Part shown: one piece after another, positions 17,046 to 29,792 of the stretch
How the letters are laid out: every line of letters starts with the position of its first letter
Position numbering within the stretch: the stretch's first letter is position 1
From: Streptomyces sp. NBC_01214
GTDB taxonomy: Bacteria; Actinomycetota; Actinomycetes; Streptomycetales; Streptomycetaceae
Assembly: GCF_026340975.1 (NCBI RefSeq)
Contig: NZ_JAPEOS010000001.1
Location: 4,497,001 to 4,561,000, forward strand
DNA: 64,000 bases
Direction of reading: 5' to 3'
Translations under genes and position numbers: made by a program
Notes under the pieces: generated by a model
What the model was told of the DNA's origin: nothing
The model's database searches: none
What the model saw: the letters and a program-made list of their open reading frames with translations, nothing else

Positions 17046-17624
17046 ATGACATGGAGGTACGCACGACGGCGTGGTGAGGTACCGGAGGAATTCGAGGGAT
17101 CGGAGAACACCGGAAGGTCCGGAGAAGGGACCGCGGCAGCCGGCGGGCGGCAACGCCGTCCGGCACACCCGGCCGTTCGGGCGCTGGCCATGGTGATCGC
17201 CTTCGTCGGCACCGTCCTGTTCGGCGCGGCCCTGGCGCGGCTGACGCTCGAACCGTCCGCCGCGTCGGAGGCCCTTGTACACAGCAACGTCCGCCCCGGT
17301 CATTCGATCGGCGCCTATCTGGACGGGACGTCGACGATCGAGGCGGTGCGCCAACTGGGCGGGAACCTGCTGCTGGGGCTGCCGTTCGGGGTGCTCCTGC
17401 CGGTCCTGCTGCCCCCGGCACGCGGACTGGTGCGGGTCGCCGTGGTGACCGTCGCCCTGATGACCCTGGTGGAGCTCACCCAGGGAGCCCTGATCACCGG
17501 ACGCGTCTTCGACATCGACGACGTCATCCTCAACACGGCCGGAGCGCTCATCGGGTACTTGTTCATCGGCTTGCGGCTGGGGCGGGCCGTTCACCCGCGC
17601 CGCAGGCACTGGTGGCACCGCTGA
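17046..17624 (+). CDS. VanZ-family membrane protein
   Basis: This 192-residue protein has a VanZ-like domain: a first helix LAMVIAFVGTVLFGAALARL (about 49-68), T-L-E-P-S, then QLGGNLLLGLPFGVLLPVLL (about 101-120), a helix in RVAVVTVALMTLVELTQGAL, and R-V-F-D-I-D-D-V-I-L-N-T-A-G-A-L-I-G-Y at the end. N-x-x-x-F-x-P-x-G and D-x-D-D-x-x-x-N-T-x-G are VanZ signatures. VanZ gives low-level teicoplanin resistance in enterococci; most chromosomal homologues are of unknown function. The start at ATG 17046 gives a polar N-terminus of about 45 residues; a later start would also fit. Confidence 0.85.
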   Translation: MTWRYARRRGEVPEEFEGSENTGRSGEGTAAAGGRQRRPAHPAVRALAMVIAFVGTVLFGAALARLTLEPSAASEALVHSNVRPGHSIGAYLDGTSTIEAVRQLGGNLLLGLPFGVLLPVLLPPARGLVRVAVVTVALMTLVELTQGALITGRVFDIDDVILNTAGALIGYLFIGLRLGRAVHPRRRHWWHR

Positions 17625-17661
17625 GCCCGGACGGGTCGTGCAGCGGCCCGGTCGCACCGGA

Positions 17662-18486
17662 TCAGACCTCGCGCCACCGGGCCATCGCCCAGGAGAACGC
17701 CCCGAAGAGCATCAGCCCGAGGGCGACCGCGACCAGCAGCCACGGCCCCACCGGCGTCAGGGCGAAGGACCTCAGGGTGTCGTCGGTGCCCTTCGCCTGC
17801 GCCGGGTCGAAGCGCACGGCGGCGTACACGACGAAACCGCCGACCGCCGCGAACAGGGCGCCCCGGGCCAGGCCGCCGGTCACCCCGAGAAAGCCGACGG
17901 CCGCCCGCCAACGCGCCGAGACCCCGCCCATGGCGAGGTGCTTGCGGAAGCGGCGCCGCGCCGCCTGCACCGCGATGACCGCGCCCGCGAGGGCGATGCC
18001 GAGCCCGGCCGCACCCACCAGCCACTGGCCGGCGGGCAGGTCCAGTGCCCGCGCCGTCATGTCACGGGACTGCTGGTCTCCGGAGCGCCCGCCCCCGCCC
18101 ATCGCGAACGACAGGACGGAGAAGGCGACCGCGACGTAGCAGACGGTCCGGCCCGCCGCGGCCAGCCGCTTCACCGGCTTGTTCCCCTCGGGCCCGGCCG
18201 CGCCGAACACCGCCTCCGACAGGCGCCACAGCACCATGCCGACGAGCCCGATGCCCACGGCCCAGACGAGGACGCCGCCGAAGGGCCTTCCCACGAGCTC
18301 CTCGAGGGCGCCCTGGCGGTCGGCCTCCCCGCCCCCGGGATCACCCGAGGCCACGCGCAGGGCCAGCATTCCGACCAGTGCGTACAGCACCCCGCGGGCC
18401 AGCAGCCCGCAGCGCGCCGTGACCTCCCGGCCCCCGCCACCGCGGGACGCGGCCCGGACGCCGCTGCGTGCCCGGCCGTTCCCCAT
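17662..18486 (-). CDS. DUF1206 membrane protein
   Basis: This 274-residue protein starts at ATG 18486, five bases after the SRPBCC stop, so the two are an operon. It contains three repeats of a two-helix unit, each around a G-x-x-A-R-G-x-x-Y/F motif: LLARGVLYALVGMLALRVAS (about 28-47), AAGRTVCYVAVAFSVLSFAM, and LARGALFAAVGGFVVYAAVR. This repeated pattern defines DUF1206. Function is unknown. It would be predicted to sit in the cytoplasmic membrane with six helices. Confidence 0.88.
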   Translation of the reverse strand: MGNGRARSGVRAASRGGGGREVTARCGLLARGVLYALVGMLALRVASGDPGGGEADRQGALEELVGRPFGGVLVWAVGIGLVGMVLWRLSEAVFGAAGPEGNKPVKRLAAAGRTVCYVAVAFSVLSFAMGGGGRSGDQQSRDMTARALDLPAGQWLVGAAGLGIALAGAVIAVQAARRRFRKHLAMGGVSARWRAAVGFLGVTGGLARGALFAAVGGFVVYAAVRFDPAQAKGTDDTLRSFALTPVGPWLLVAVALGLMLFGAFSWAMARWREV

Positions 18487-18491
18487 CGGGG

Positions 18492-18941
18492 TCAGACCTC
18501 GCCCCGCCAGGCGCCCGTCTCGGCTCCGCGGGACTCGATGAACTGCTTGAACCGCTTCAGGTCCCCGGCGACCTGGCGCTTGACGAAGCCGAGCTTGTCG
18601 GCGGCGCTCTCGGCCAGCCCCTCGGGCACCCAGTTCATGTGCAGGACGACCTTGGTGGTGGTCGCGTCGATCGGCTGGAAGGTCACCAACCCGGCCTGGC
18701 GCGTCTCCCCGCCCACCGTCATCCACGCGACGCGGCGGTCCGGGAACTGCTCGGTGATCTGCGCGTCGAACTCGCGCCGCACGCCGTTCACGTTCGTCAC
18801 CCAGTGGGTGAGCGTGTCCGTGCGCTGTTCGATGCGTTCGACCCCCTCCATGAAAGCGGGGAACTCCTCGAACTGCGTCCACTGGTTGTAGGCCGTCCGT
18901 GCCGGAACGTTGACCTCGACGTACTCCTCCACGTGCGACAT
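18492..18941 (-). CDS. SRPBCC-family (polyketide cyclase/dehydrase-like) protein
   Basis: This 149-residue protein has a START/SRPBCC fold pattern: VEEYVEVNVPARTAYNQWTQ (about 4-23), FEEFPAFMEGVERI, then central strands with R-V-A-W-M-T-V-G-G-E-T-R-Q-A-G-L-V-T-F, and a C-terminal helix DLKRFKQFIESRG. Stand-alone members of this type are often found near stress genes; they bind hydrophobic ligands, but the ligand is unknown. ATG 18941 follows GGAAGGGG. The gene is the first of a two-gene operon with DUF1206. Confidence 0.88.
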   Translation of the reverse strand: MSHVEEYVEVNVPARTAYNQWTQFEEFPAFMEGVERIEQRTDTLTHWVTNVNGVRREFDAQITEQFPDRRVAWMTVGGETRQAGLVTFQPIDATTTKVVLHMNWVPEGLAESAADKLGFVKRQVAGDLKRFKQFIESRGAETGAWRGEV

Positions 18942-19229
18942 GCGTACCCCTTCCGTGTCGTCGGCGGCCCCGCCCCGCGTCCCCGCGAGGGCGGCACCGC
19001 CGCCAGGACCCTGTAGGACCGCGGCCGCACGCGGTGCCCGGGGGGAGGGGGCACCGGCGTGCGGCCGCGGATCTCGGCGGGTCGCCGCCCCGCTCGAAAC
19101 GGCGACCCGCCGACACCTACGCGTCTGGCCCCGAATCGAGGGCTCAAACAGAACCGGGGGAAAGAATTCGTGCCGTGCCGCCTCGGTCTGCTCGCCCGCC
19201 GGGTGGTCGGACCACCGTTCCGCAGGCGC

Positions 19230-19352
19230 CTACCGGTGCCGGGCCAGGCTGTGGAGCAGGACGAGGAGGGCGAACGCGATGACGGCCAGATGGAGCCAGG
19301 CGGGGCCGGGCGCCGGGGTCAGGGCCAGGGAGTCGAGCGCGTGGGATGTCAT
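19230..19352 (-). CDS. Possible 40-residue single-pass membrane peptide
   Basis: ATG 19352 to TAG 19230 encodes MTSHALDSLALTPAPGPAWL followed by HLAVIAFALLVLLHSLARHR. The second half is a good single membrane helix with a positive C-terminal cap. The ribosome-binding site is weak (GGGGGCAGG about 9 bases upstream). It lies alone between the SRPBCC gene and the HATPase gene. It is reported because the hydrophobic profile is gene-like, but it may be chance. Confidence 0.35.
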   Translation of the reverse strand: MTSHALDSLALTPAPGPAWLHLAVIAFALLVLLHSLARHR

Positions 19353-19391
19353 ACCGCGCGCCTGCCCCCGTCACGCGGAACGAAGCTCGGG

Positions 19392-19460
19392 TACGGGGTA
19401 CGCGGGTGTGGGGCGGCCCGGTGGTACGGGGTACGCGGGTGCGGGGCGGCCCGGTGGTAC
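19392..19460 (+). repeat. 33-base tandem repeat, two copies plus a partial third
   Basis: The unit beginning TACGGGGTACGCGGGTG and ending GGCCCGGTGG is present at 19392-19424 and 19425-19457 with one mismatch, followed by a partial copy. It lies between the end of the HATPase gene (19487) and the possible small peptide gene. No function is evident. Confidence 0.6.
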
Positions 19461-19486
19461 GGGCGGCCCCGCGCGGCCCGGCCGGG

Positions 19487-20026
19487 TCACAGACCCGTGG
19501 ACCTGCCCGAGGTCAGCCGTGACGCCTCGATCTCGGCCCAGACGGCCTTGCCGTCCTCGTGGGTGTGCGTGCCCCAGCGATCGGAGACGCGCTCCACGAT
19601 GTAGAGGCCGTGGCCGCCGGGCAGGGCGCGCTGCGGGGACGGGTGGCGGCGGGGCGGCGTCGTCGTGCCGTCGAAGACCTCGATCCGCAGGACCTCACCG
19701 GCCGAGAGTGCGAGCTCGATGCAACCACCCGCGTGCAGTGACGCGTTGGTCAGCAGCTCGGACACCAGGAGCAGGGCGTCCTCGGACGTCTCGGTCCCGC
19801 TCCAGCCCCAGTCGAGCAGGGCCTGGCGCGTGAAGTCGCGGCCCTTGGCCACGGGTCCGCGTACGCCGGCCAGGGCCAGCCGACGGCGCTGCCCCACGAC
19901 GGAAAGCCCGGCAGGCCTACGATCGCCGGTTTCCGGCCCGATCGTTTCCACTGTGGTCTTCCACCCCCACCGTTGACATTGGTCTCTGTTCGCGGGAACG
20001 AACAGGCCCCGTGGGGCCGAGGACAC
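19487..20026 (-). CDS. HATPase anti-sigma/ATP-binding regulator
   Basis: This protein (up to 179 residues) contains an RsbW-like HATPase fold: a helix FTRQALLDWGWSGTETSEDA (about 65-84), the N-box LLLVSELLTNASLHAGG (about 86-102), a strand pair with L-R-I-E-V-F-D-G, and the G-box GGHGLYIVERVSDRWG (about 138-153). Such proteins act as anti-sigma kinases or ATP-binding switch proteins. GTG 20026 gives the longest form; GTG 19951 would give about 154 residues and has a somewhat better upstream G-rich stretch. It lies downstream of the MEDS gene but separated by 40 bases, so it may be part of the same regulatory group. Confidence 0.85.
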   Translation of the reverse strand: MSSAPRGLFVPANRDQCQRWGWKTTVETIGPETGDRRPAGLSVVGQRRRLALAGVRGPVAKGRDFTRQALLDWGWSGTETSEDALLLVSELLTNASLHAGGCIELALSAGEVLRIEVFDGTTTPPRRHPSPQRALPGGHGLYIVERVSDRWGTHTHEDGKAVWAEIEASRLTSGRSTGL

Positions 20027-20066
20027 CCCAGTACGCGAGTGACAGTCTAAGGGGACCGCCGGTCGC

Positions 20067-21050
20067 TCAGAAGGTTGTCATGTGCAGTCTTAGAGCGAAG
20101 CCGTCGTCCGCGGCGCGGATCTCCACCAAGTCGCACAGTTGGTGGATCATCCACAGGCCCCGGCCGCCGTCGACCGATGCCAGGGAGGGGCGGCGGCGCC
20201 CCGCCAACGGGTCGGCGAGATGACCGCCGTCGCGGATCTCCGCCACGACCTCGGCACCCGCACCCGCACCCGTACCCGCACCCGTACCGGCTCCGGCGGT
20301 GCTCCACAGCCGGAGCGCGCCGCTCCCGCCCCCGTGGGCGAGGGAGTTGGCGGCGGCCTCACCGACCGCCAGGACGAGGTCGCCGCGCCGCGCCGCACTC
20401 AGTTCCGTGCCGCGGGCGAAGGCCTCGGCGTAGGCACGTACCTCGCTCAGCTGCCCGTAGGTGTAGGCGAGCCAGGGCGCACCGCCGTCGGGCTCGGGCA
20501 GTGGGGCGTCGCAGTCGGCGCAGACCGACGGGGCGTCCGCGTAGTCCGGGCTCCGCAGGGCCGTGCCGTCCTCCAGCAGCGTGGGATGCGTACGCCGGGC
20601 ATCGGACACCACGGCGGCCGGCAGGCCGAGGACGTCGTACGGACACAGGACGGTGGCCGGCCGCCCCGCGAAGGCGGTGTTGATGAGCGCCTCGTGACGC
20701 GTGGCCTCCAGCACCTCGGCCCGCGAGCGGCCGGGCCAGATCGGCTCGCCCACGATCCGGGCCGGCCGGCCCGCGTGCCGGTCGGCGAAGTCCTGTAGGG
20801 CGGCCAGGATGCGGCCGGGATTGCGGCCCAGGTGCGTCATGTCCGTCCAGGTGACCCCGGTCGTGGTGCCCAGGTCTTCGCGCAGGGCGTCCAGCCGCGG
20901 GCCGGGCACGGCCACGAGCACCGGCTCGTCGGCCGCGAGGGCGGCCCGTACGAACCCGCCCACGCCTGCCAGGTAGTCCGCCTGCCCCCGGTAGAAGAGG
21001 GCGGGGTGGACGAAGGCCCCGGAGGCGCAGGACGCAGGAAATCGGATCAT
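20067..21050 (-). CDS. MEDS-domain anti-sigma regulator with HATPase
   Basis: This 327-residue protein has an N-terminal MEDS domain (about 1-185: FVHPALFYRGQADYLAGVGG, then TDMTHLGRNPGRILAALQDF and EPIWPGRSRAEVLEATRHEA, with a LCPYDVLGLP block near 187) and a C-terminal RsbW-like HATPase (about 225-327: GDLVLAVGEAAANSLAHGGG, then GRGLWMIHQLCD). MEDS domains (methanogen/methylotroph DcmR sensory) are thought to bind small ligands. Its ATG overlaps the stop of the STAS gene (ATGA, 21047-21050), which argues for translational coupling. An Ala-Gly-Thr run (AGTGAGTGAGAGAEV) splits the HATPase domain and comes from short tandem repeats near 20250-20290. Confidence 0.9.
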   Translation of the reverse strand: MIRFPASCASGAFVHPALFYRGQADYLAGVGGFVRAALAADEPVLVAVPGPRLDALREDLGTTTGVTWTDMTHLGRNPGRILAALQDFADRHAGRPARIVGEPIWPGRSRAEVLEATRHEALINTAFAGRPATVLCPYDVLGLPAAVVSDARRTHPTLLEDGTALRSPDYADAPSVCADCDAPLPEPDGGAPWLAYTYGQLSEVRAYAEAFARGTELSAARRGDLVLAVGEAAANSLAHGGGSGALRLWSTAGAGTGAGTGAGAGAEVVAEIRDGGHLADPLAGRRRPSLASVDGGRGLWMIHQLCDLVEIRAADDGFALRLHMTTF

Positions 21051-21493
21051 GCTGCGACCTCCAGCGCGGCGCATTCGTCCGGGAACATCTCCACGAGCTT
21101 GCGGAGCGAGTATGGGGGGTGGTGGAGCAGCAGGCGGCGCCCCTGGCCGGTGACGGTGGCGTTGGCCTGCACCAGGGCGGCGACTGCGGCCGTGTCCAGG
21201 AAGGCCACGGCGGAGAGGTCGAGATGGACGACCGGACCGGGGATCCGGGTGACGACGCCGAGCGCCGCGCCCAGGACTGCCCGGGTGTCGAGGTCGCAGC
21301 TGCCGCTCAGCAGGGCACCGGGCCGGTCGCGCAACGGCCGGGCGGTCAGCGTCGCCGCCGTACCCGTCGCGGCGTTGGCGCTCCGCACGACCGCGTCCGC
21401 CCACGTCCCGTCGTCGTAGAGCGCCTGCGCGCCGACGGGCGGGACGAGTGGGCCGGGCGGGACGGGTCCGTCGTGCCGGTGGGGTGAGGGCAT
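21047..21493 (-). CDS. STAS-domain anti-anti-sigma-like protein
   Basis: This 148-residue protein has a C-terminal STAS domain (about 48-145): ALLSGSCDLDTRAVLGAALG, VHLDLSAVAFLDTAAVAALV and R-L-L-L-H-H-P-P-Y-S-L-R-K-L-V-E-M-F. The position of the phosphorylated residue of SpoIIAA/RsbV is occupied by Thr in FLDTAAV (about residue 110), so switching by phosphorylation is possible. The first 45 residues form a proline-rich extension unusual for the family. It is the middle gene of sigma-STAS-MEDS: 9 bases after the sigma stop and overlapping the MEDS gene by 4 bases. Confidence 0.87.
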   Translation of the reverse strand: MPSPHRHDGPVPPGPLVPPVGAQALYDDGTWADAVVRSANAATGTAATLTARPLRDRPGALLSGSCDLDTRAVLGAALGVVTRIPGPVVHLDLSAVAFLDTAAVAALVQANATVTGQGRRLLLHHPPYSLRKLVEMFPDECAALEVAA

Positions 21494-21502
21494 GCCCGCT
21501 GC

Positions 21503-22429
21503 CTACACCGAGAGCATTCCGGCGCGCAGCCGGGCCAGGGTCCGCGACAGCAGGCGCGAGACCTGCATCTGCGAGATGCCCAGTTCCGCGCCGATCTCCG
21601 CCTGCGTCCTGTCCTCGCCGAAGCGCAGCCGCAGGATCGTCCGGTCGCGTTCGTCCAGTTGCTCCAGCAGGGGCGCGAGGGTGTGGAACTCCTCGAAGAG
21701 CTCCATGGCGGGATCGACCTCACCGATCCGGTCCGCCAGCGGACGCGTCGTCCGGCTCGTCGTCGTCGACGGCTCGTCGCCCTCGGCGCAGGTGTCCAGG
21801 GAACCGCTCGTGTAGCCGTTCGCGGCGACCAGTCCTTCGACGACCTGTTCCTCGGTCAGTTCGAGGTGCTGGGCGACCTCCTTGACCGTGGGGGAGCGCC
21901 CCAGCAACTCGGTCAGCGCCTCCTGGGCCCTGGCGAGCTCCGTACGCCGTTCCTGCAGACGGCGCGGGACGTGCACCGCCCAGGTGGTGTCACGGAAGTA
22001 GCGCTTGATCTCGCCGGTGATGTAGGGGAGGGCCAGGGTGGAGAACTCGACCTCGCGTTCGGGCTCGTAGCGGTCGATGGCCTTGATGAGACCGATGGTC
22101 CCCACCTGAATGATGTCGTCCATGTCCAGACCCCCGCCCAACACGCGGGAGCGGAAGCGCCGCGCGGCGAACTGAACCAGCGACAGGTTCATCTCGATCA
22201 GGGTGTTGCGGGCGTACTGGTACTCGCGGGTGCCCTCTTCCAGGGTGCCGAGCCGTAGGAAGAAGAGCTTCGACAGCTCGCGCGCGTCGGCGGGCGCCAT
22301 CTCCCGGGCGTCCTTCACCTCGGGCAGTTCCACGTCCTGCCTTGGGGCTTCCGCGGCGCCGGGCACAGCCGGCGCCAGGTGCGCGTCTGTTGCACGAATG
22401 GGGCCTGCGACGGTGGCCGAGCGAGACAT
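21503..22429 (-). CDS. SigB/SigF-type alternative RNA polymerase sigma factor
   Basis: This 308-residue sigma factor starts at ATG 22429 behind GGGAGGGAAC. It shows region 2 (NLSLVQFAARRFRSRVLGGG, then MDDIIQVGTIGLIKAIDRYE and YITGEIKRYFRD), region 3 (RRLQERRTELARAQEALTEL) and region 4 (RDRTILRLRFGEDRTQAEIG, then ISQMQVSRLLSRTLARLR). This is the SigB/SigF/SpoIIAC-like group of Streptomyces, controlled by anti-sigma kinases and STAS antagonists. Directly downstream are a STAS and a MEDS-HATPase gene, a self-contained partner-switching operon. It diverges from a second STAS gene at 22651. Stress-type genes at 14-19 kb are plausible targets. Confidence 0.93.
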   Translation of the reverse strand: MSRSATVAGPIRATDAHLAPAVPGAAEAPRQDVELPEVKDAREMAPADARELSKLFFLRLGTLEEGTREYQYARNTLIEMNLSLVQFAARRFRSRVLGGGLDMDDIIQVGTIGLIKAIDRYEPEREVEFSTLALPYITGEIKRYFRDTTWAVHVPRRLQERRTELARAQEALTELLGRSPTVKEVAQHLELTEEQVVEGLVAANGYTSGSLDTCAEGDEPSTTTSRTTRPLADRIGEVDPAMELFEEFHTLAPLLEQLDERDRTILRLRFGEDRTQAEIGAELGISQMQVSRLLSRTLARLRAGMLSV

Positions 22430-22650
22430 GGTGGCCGTTCCCTCCCGATTGACTGACGGCTGCTCGGGCGCTTGTGCCCGCACTTGACGCCCTTACACAC
22501 TCCTCGCGGAAAGTTTTCTGCGCGGCTGCCGCCGATGAGGTGGCGCCGGCCCCCGGATGCGAGCGCCGCGGGGCTCGGCGCCCTCGATCGGCCGGCGAGC
22601 AGGCATACTCCCTTCGGAAGCCGTACAGGTGACGATCCGGGGAGGCGGAC

Positions 22651-22998
22651 ATGACCGGAGCAGGGGACGCGAACCACCAAGGCGTCGTCGGGGACAGCTA
22701 CCTGGCCGGAGCCGGGTGGGTGGTGGCCGCGCACGGGGAGCTCGACCAGGACACGCTGGCCCCGCTCCAGGAGGCGCTCGCCTCTGCCGCGGACCAGCAC
22801 GGGCTGGTGGTCCTGGACGCGGGCTCCATCACCTTCGGAGACTCCTCGTTCCTGAACCTGCTGCTGCGGATGCACCACCTCACCACGCTGCGCATCGCCG
22901 CCCCGGGCGAGCAACTCCGCCGTCTCTTCGCCCTGACGGGCGCCGATACGGTCCTCTCCCTCCACCCGAGCGTCGAGGACGCGGTCGGCGGGACGTGA
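22651..22998 (+). CDS. STAS-domain anti-anti-sigma factor
   Basis: This 115-residue protein begins at ATG 22651 after GGGGAGG and is nearly a bare STAS domain: VVAAHGELDQDTLAPLQEAL (about 24-43), LVVLDAGSITFGDSSFLNLL (about 53-72), and E-Q-L-R-R-L-F-A-L-T-G. The phosphorylatable serine of the family is present in FGDSSFL (Ser 67 or 68). It would bind and sequester an anti-sigma kinase when dephosphorylated by a SpoIIE phosphatase such as those in this window. It is divergent from the sigma factor gene, with 221 bases between. Confidence 0.88.
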   Translation: MTGAGDANHQGVVGDSYLAGAGWVVAAHGELDQDTLAPLQEALASAADQHGLVVLDAGSITFGDSSFLNLLLRMHHLTTLRIAAPGEQLRRLFALTGADTVLSLHPSVEDAVGGT

Positions 22999-23154
22999 CC
23001 GGCCGGGCCGCCGTCCGTCACCGTCCGCGCGACCGGGTGATCAGGTGTGCTCCCGTCGACGATAGCCTTCATCACCGGTCGTGCGGCGACGGCGGAACCC
23101 CATCACGTCCTGTCCCCGTGCCGGCACGGTCGTTGTCTAGAGTGAGGTTGGCGG

Positions 23155-27179
<4,025 letters not shown>

Positions 27180-27183
<4 letters not shown>

Positions 27184-29693
27184 CCCCCGGCACGCAGCGG
27201 CACGACGACGCCCGCCCGCCGGGAACGGCCCCGGTCACGGCCGCGGTCACGGCCGCGGTCACGGCCGCGGGAACGGCCTCGGGAACGGGACCGGTCACGG
27301 CTGCGGGAACGGCTGCGGGAACGATCGCCGAGGAGCCGTCCTCGAACCCGGCTCCGCACCATGCGCCCCCACCCCTGGGACGCCTGGTCGCCACCGTCGA
27401 ACGGCTCCGCCGCGAGGTACGGGCGGCGCACGCCGCCGCGGACGGCAGGGCCCTGATCGAACTGGCCAAGGGCATCCTGATCGGACAGCTGAGCTGCACC
27501 CCCGCCGCCGCGGCCCGCCAGCTCGACGACCTGTCCCGCGAGACCGGGTTGTCCGCGCTCGAACTCGCCGCCGACATCGTCAACCAGGCTTCCCGCGACC
27601 ACGTCAGCGAGGTCGCCGCCGCGTTCGCCCGGCGCACCGGCACGCCGGAACCGGCCGAGGCCACCACGGTCTCCGTGCGGCTGCGCACGGCCGAAAGCGG
27701 GGTGCTGGCCGCCGCCGACGACACCCAGGCGGTGGCCGAGTCCCTCCTGACGAACGCCCTCGGGCCCCTGGGCGCGGACGCCGTCGCCGTCTGGAGCGCG
27801 GCCCCCGACGGCTCCCTGGCCCTCGCGGGCCACGCCGGCTTCCCGCCCGGGGAAGCCGCGCGCTGGCGCCACGTCCCCCCGGGCGTCTCCACCGTGGCCC
27901 GACTCGCCCTGCACGAGCGCCGACTGGTCACCCTCACCCGGCTCCAGCACGACGGACCTCCCTCGATCGGACACCTCCAGCGGCCCGACGGCGGGCGGAT
28001 GGCCGTACCGGCCGGGACCGGCGGACGGATCCACGGCGTCCTCGAAATCTGCTGGCCGCAGCCCCTGGCACCGCAGCCCCCGCAGATCGAGCGCCAGGTC
28101 GAGGCCCTCGCCGAACTGTGCGCCCGCACCATGGACGCCGCGCCCACCGGTGATCCCGGCACGCTCGACGCGGTGCTCCCCGACGTCGCGGAGCTGATCG
28201 ACCTCTCCGAAGGCCTGCACGACCCCGCCGTGGTCCTCACCCCGGTACTCGACCACGAGGGACGGCTGACCGACTTCCGGATCCGGCACGCCAGCAGCCG
28301 GTTCGTCGATCCCGCCGGGCGGCCGCGCGGCGACGTGAACGGCGCGCTGCTGCTGGAGGCCTATCCGATGGCCGGGGGCGAGAGCGGGCTCTTCGACATC
28401 GTCGAGCGCGTGCACGCGACGGGCGAGCCCTTCCGCGCCGAACGCATGAGCCTGACCGCGCTCGTCGACCAGATCCCCCTCACCTCGGTCGCGGACATCA
28501 GCGTCAGCCGCCACGGGGCAGCCGTCCTGCTGATCTGGCGCGTCGAGGACGAAACGGCACGACTGGCCGACCTCCTCCAGCACGCCCAGCGCCTGGGCCG
28601 GATCGGCGGCTTCGAGGAGAACCTCGTCACCGGCGGGATCACCTGGAACGCACAGCTCTACGCGCTGCACGGACTGCCGACCACCGCCCCGCCCGTGCGG
28701 CTGCGGGAACTGCCCGGCTACGCCCACCCCGACGACTCCGCCGCCCTGGACCGCTTCCTGCGGGCCGTGCTGCGCTACCGCCGTCCGTCCTCCGTCAACC
28801 TGCGCCTGCGCAGGCCGGACGGCATCACCCGGCACATCCGCGTCGTCGCCGAGCCCGTCCTCGACGCGGACCAGCGGCTCCACGCCGTCCGCGGCGCCTA
28901 CCAGGACATTTCCGCGCAGCACTGGACCGAGGTCGCCCTGGCCGCGACCCGGGACCAACTCGCCCACACCGAGGCCGAATCCGCCGAACGCAACCGCCTC
29001 GCCCTGCAACTCCAGCACGCGATCATGCCGCCCACCCCGCCGGCCGTCGAAGCACCCGGACTGCGCGTCGCCGTCCGCTACCGGCCGGCTGAGACCGAGT
29101 CCCTCGTCGGCGGCGACTGGTACGACACCGTGGTCCTGCCCTCCGGACTGGTCCTGCTCTCCGTGGGCGACGTCGCCGGACACGGCATCGAGGCGGCCAC
29201 CGGCATGGTCGTCCTGCGCAACGCGCTCCGCGGCCTCGCCGTGACCGGTGCGGGCCCCGCCCAGTTGCTGTCCTGGCTCAACACGGTCACCCACCACCTC
29301 GCCAAGCACGTGACGGCCACCGCCGTCTGCGGGATCTTCGACCCCCGTACCAGGGTGCTGCGATGGGCGCGAGCCGGGCACCTGCCTCCCGTACTCGTCC
29401 GCGGCGGCGAGGCCGAAGCCTTCCCGCTCATCGGGGGCCTGCTCCTCGGAGCGCTCCCCGAAGTGACGTACGCCGAGCGGGAGGTGCGGCTCGAACCGGA
29501 GGACACCCTGCTGATGTACACGGACGGGCTGGTGGAGCGGCGGGACTCCTCGGTGCAGGACTCGCTCGGCCACCTCATGAACGCGGCGGCCGCCGGGGCC
29601 GGAGACCTGGACCGACAGCTGGACCGCCTGCTCGCCGAGAGCCGGTCCGACACGGACGACGACACCTGCGTCATCGGAATCCAGGTCGGCTGA
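27180..29693 (+). CDS. ANTAR-GAF-PAS-SpoIIE phosphatase coupled to the hybrid kinase
   Basis: This 837-residue protein begins with a low-complexity Thr/Ala/Val/Gly stretch (about 15-50) encoded by short DNA repeats, then a three-helix ANTAR-like domain (about 66-130: ALIELAKGILIGQLSCTPAA, ARQLDDLSRETGLSALEL), a GAF domain (about 160-320), a PAS pair (about 340-450 and 465-590, with LGRIGGFEENLVTGGITWNA) and a SpoIIE phosphatase (about 600-835: GGDWYD near 643, GDVAGHG near 662, TDGLVERRD near 781). ANTAR domains normally bind RNA hairpins to prevent transcription termination; fusion to a phosphatase is found in actinobacteria. It is translationally coupled to the poly-HAMP kinase (ATGA overlap), so the kinase probably controls it. 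Terminator at 29700-29722. Confidence 0.9.
27230..27320 (+). repeat. Degenerate GGTCACGGCCGC-type repeats at the start of the phosphatase gene
   Basis: Units of GGTCACGGCCGC and related GGGAACGGC(C/T)(G/T)C are repeated about seven times and encode a Val-Thr-Ala-Ala / Gly-Thr-Ala-Ala run. All changes are in multiples of three. This is probably a flexible linker formed by replication slippage. Confidence 0.6.
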
Positions 29694-29699
29694 AACGCG

Positions 29700-29722
29700 C
29701 CCCGGAGTCCGGACCTCCGGGG
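29700..29722 (+). terminator. Stem-loop after the kinase-phosphatase operon
   Basis: CCCCGGAG (29700-29707) and CTCCGGGG (29715-29722) form an 8-base stem with a 7-base loop, directly after the stop at 29693. Confidence 0.6.
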
Positions 29723-29792
29723 GCGATGCCGGCCGCTGGACCGTGGACGGTGCGCACCGCCCCGACCCGCCCACGGGTGCTAGCGTGCGGGC

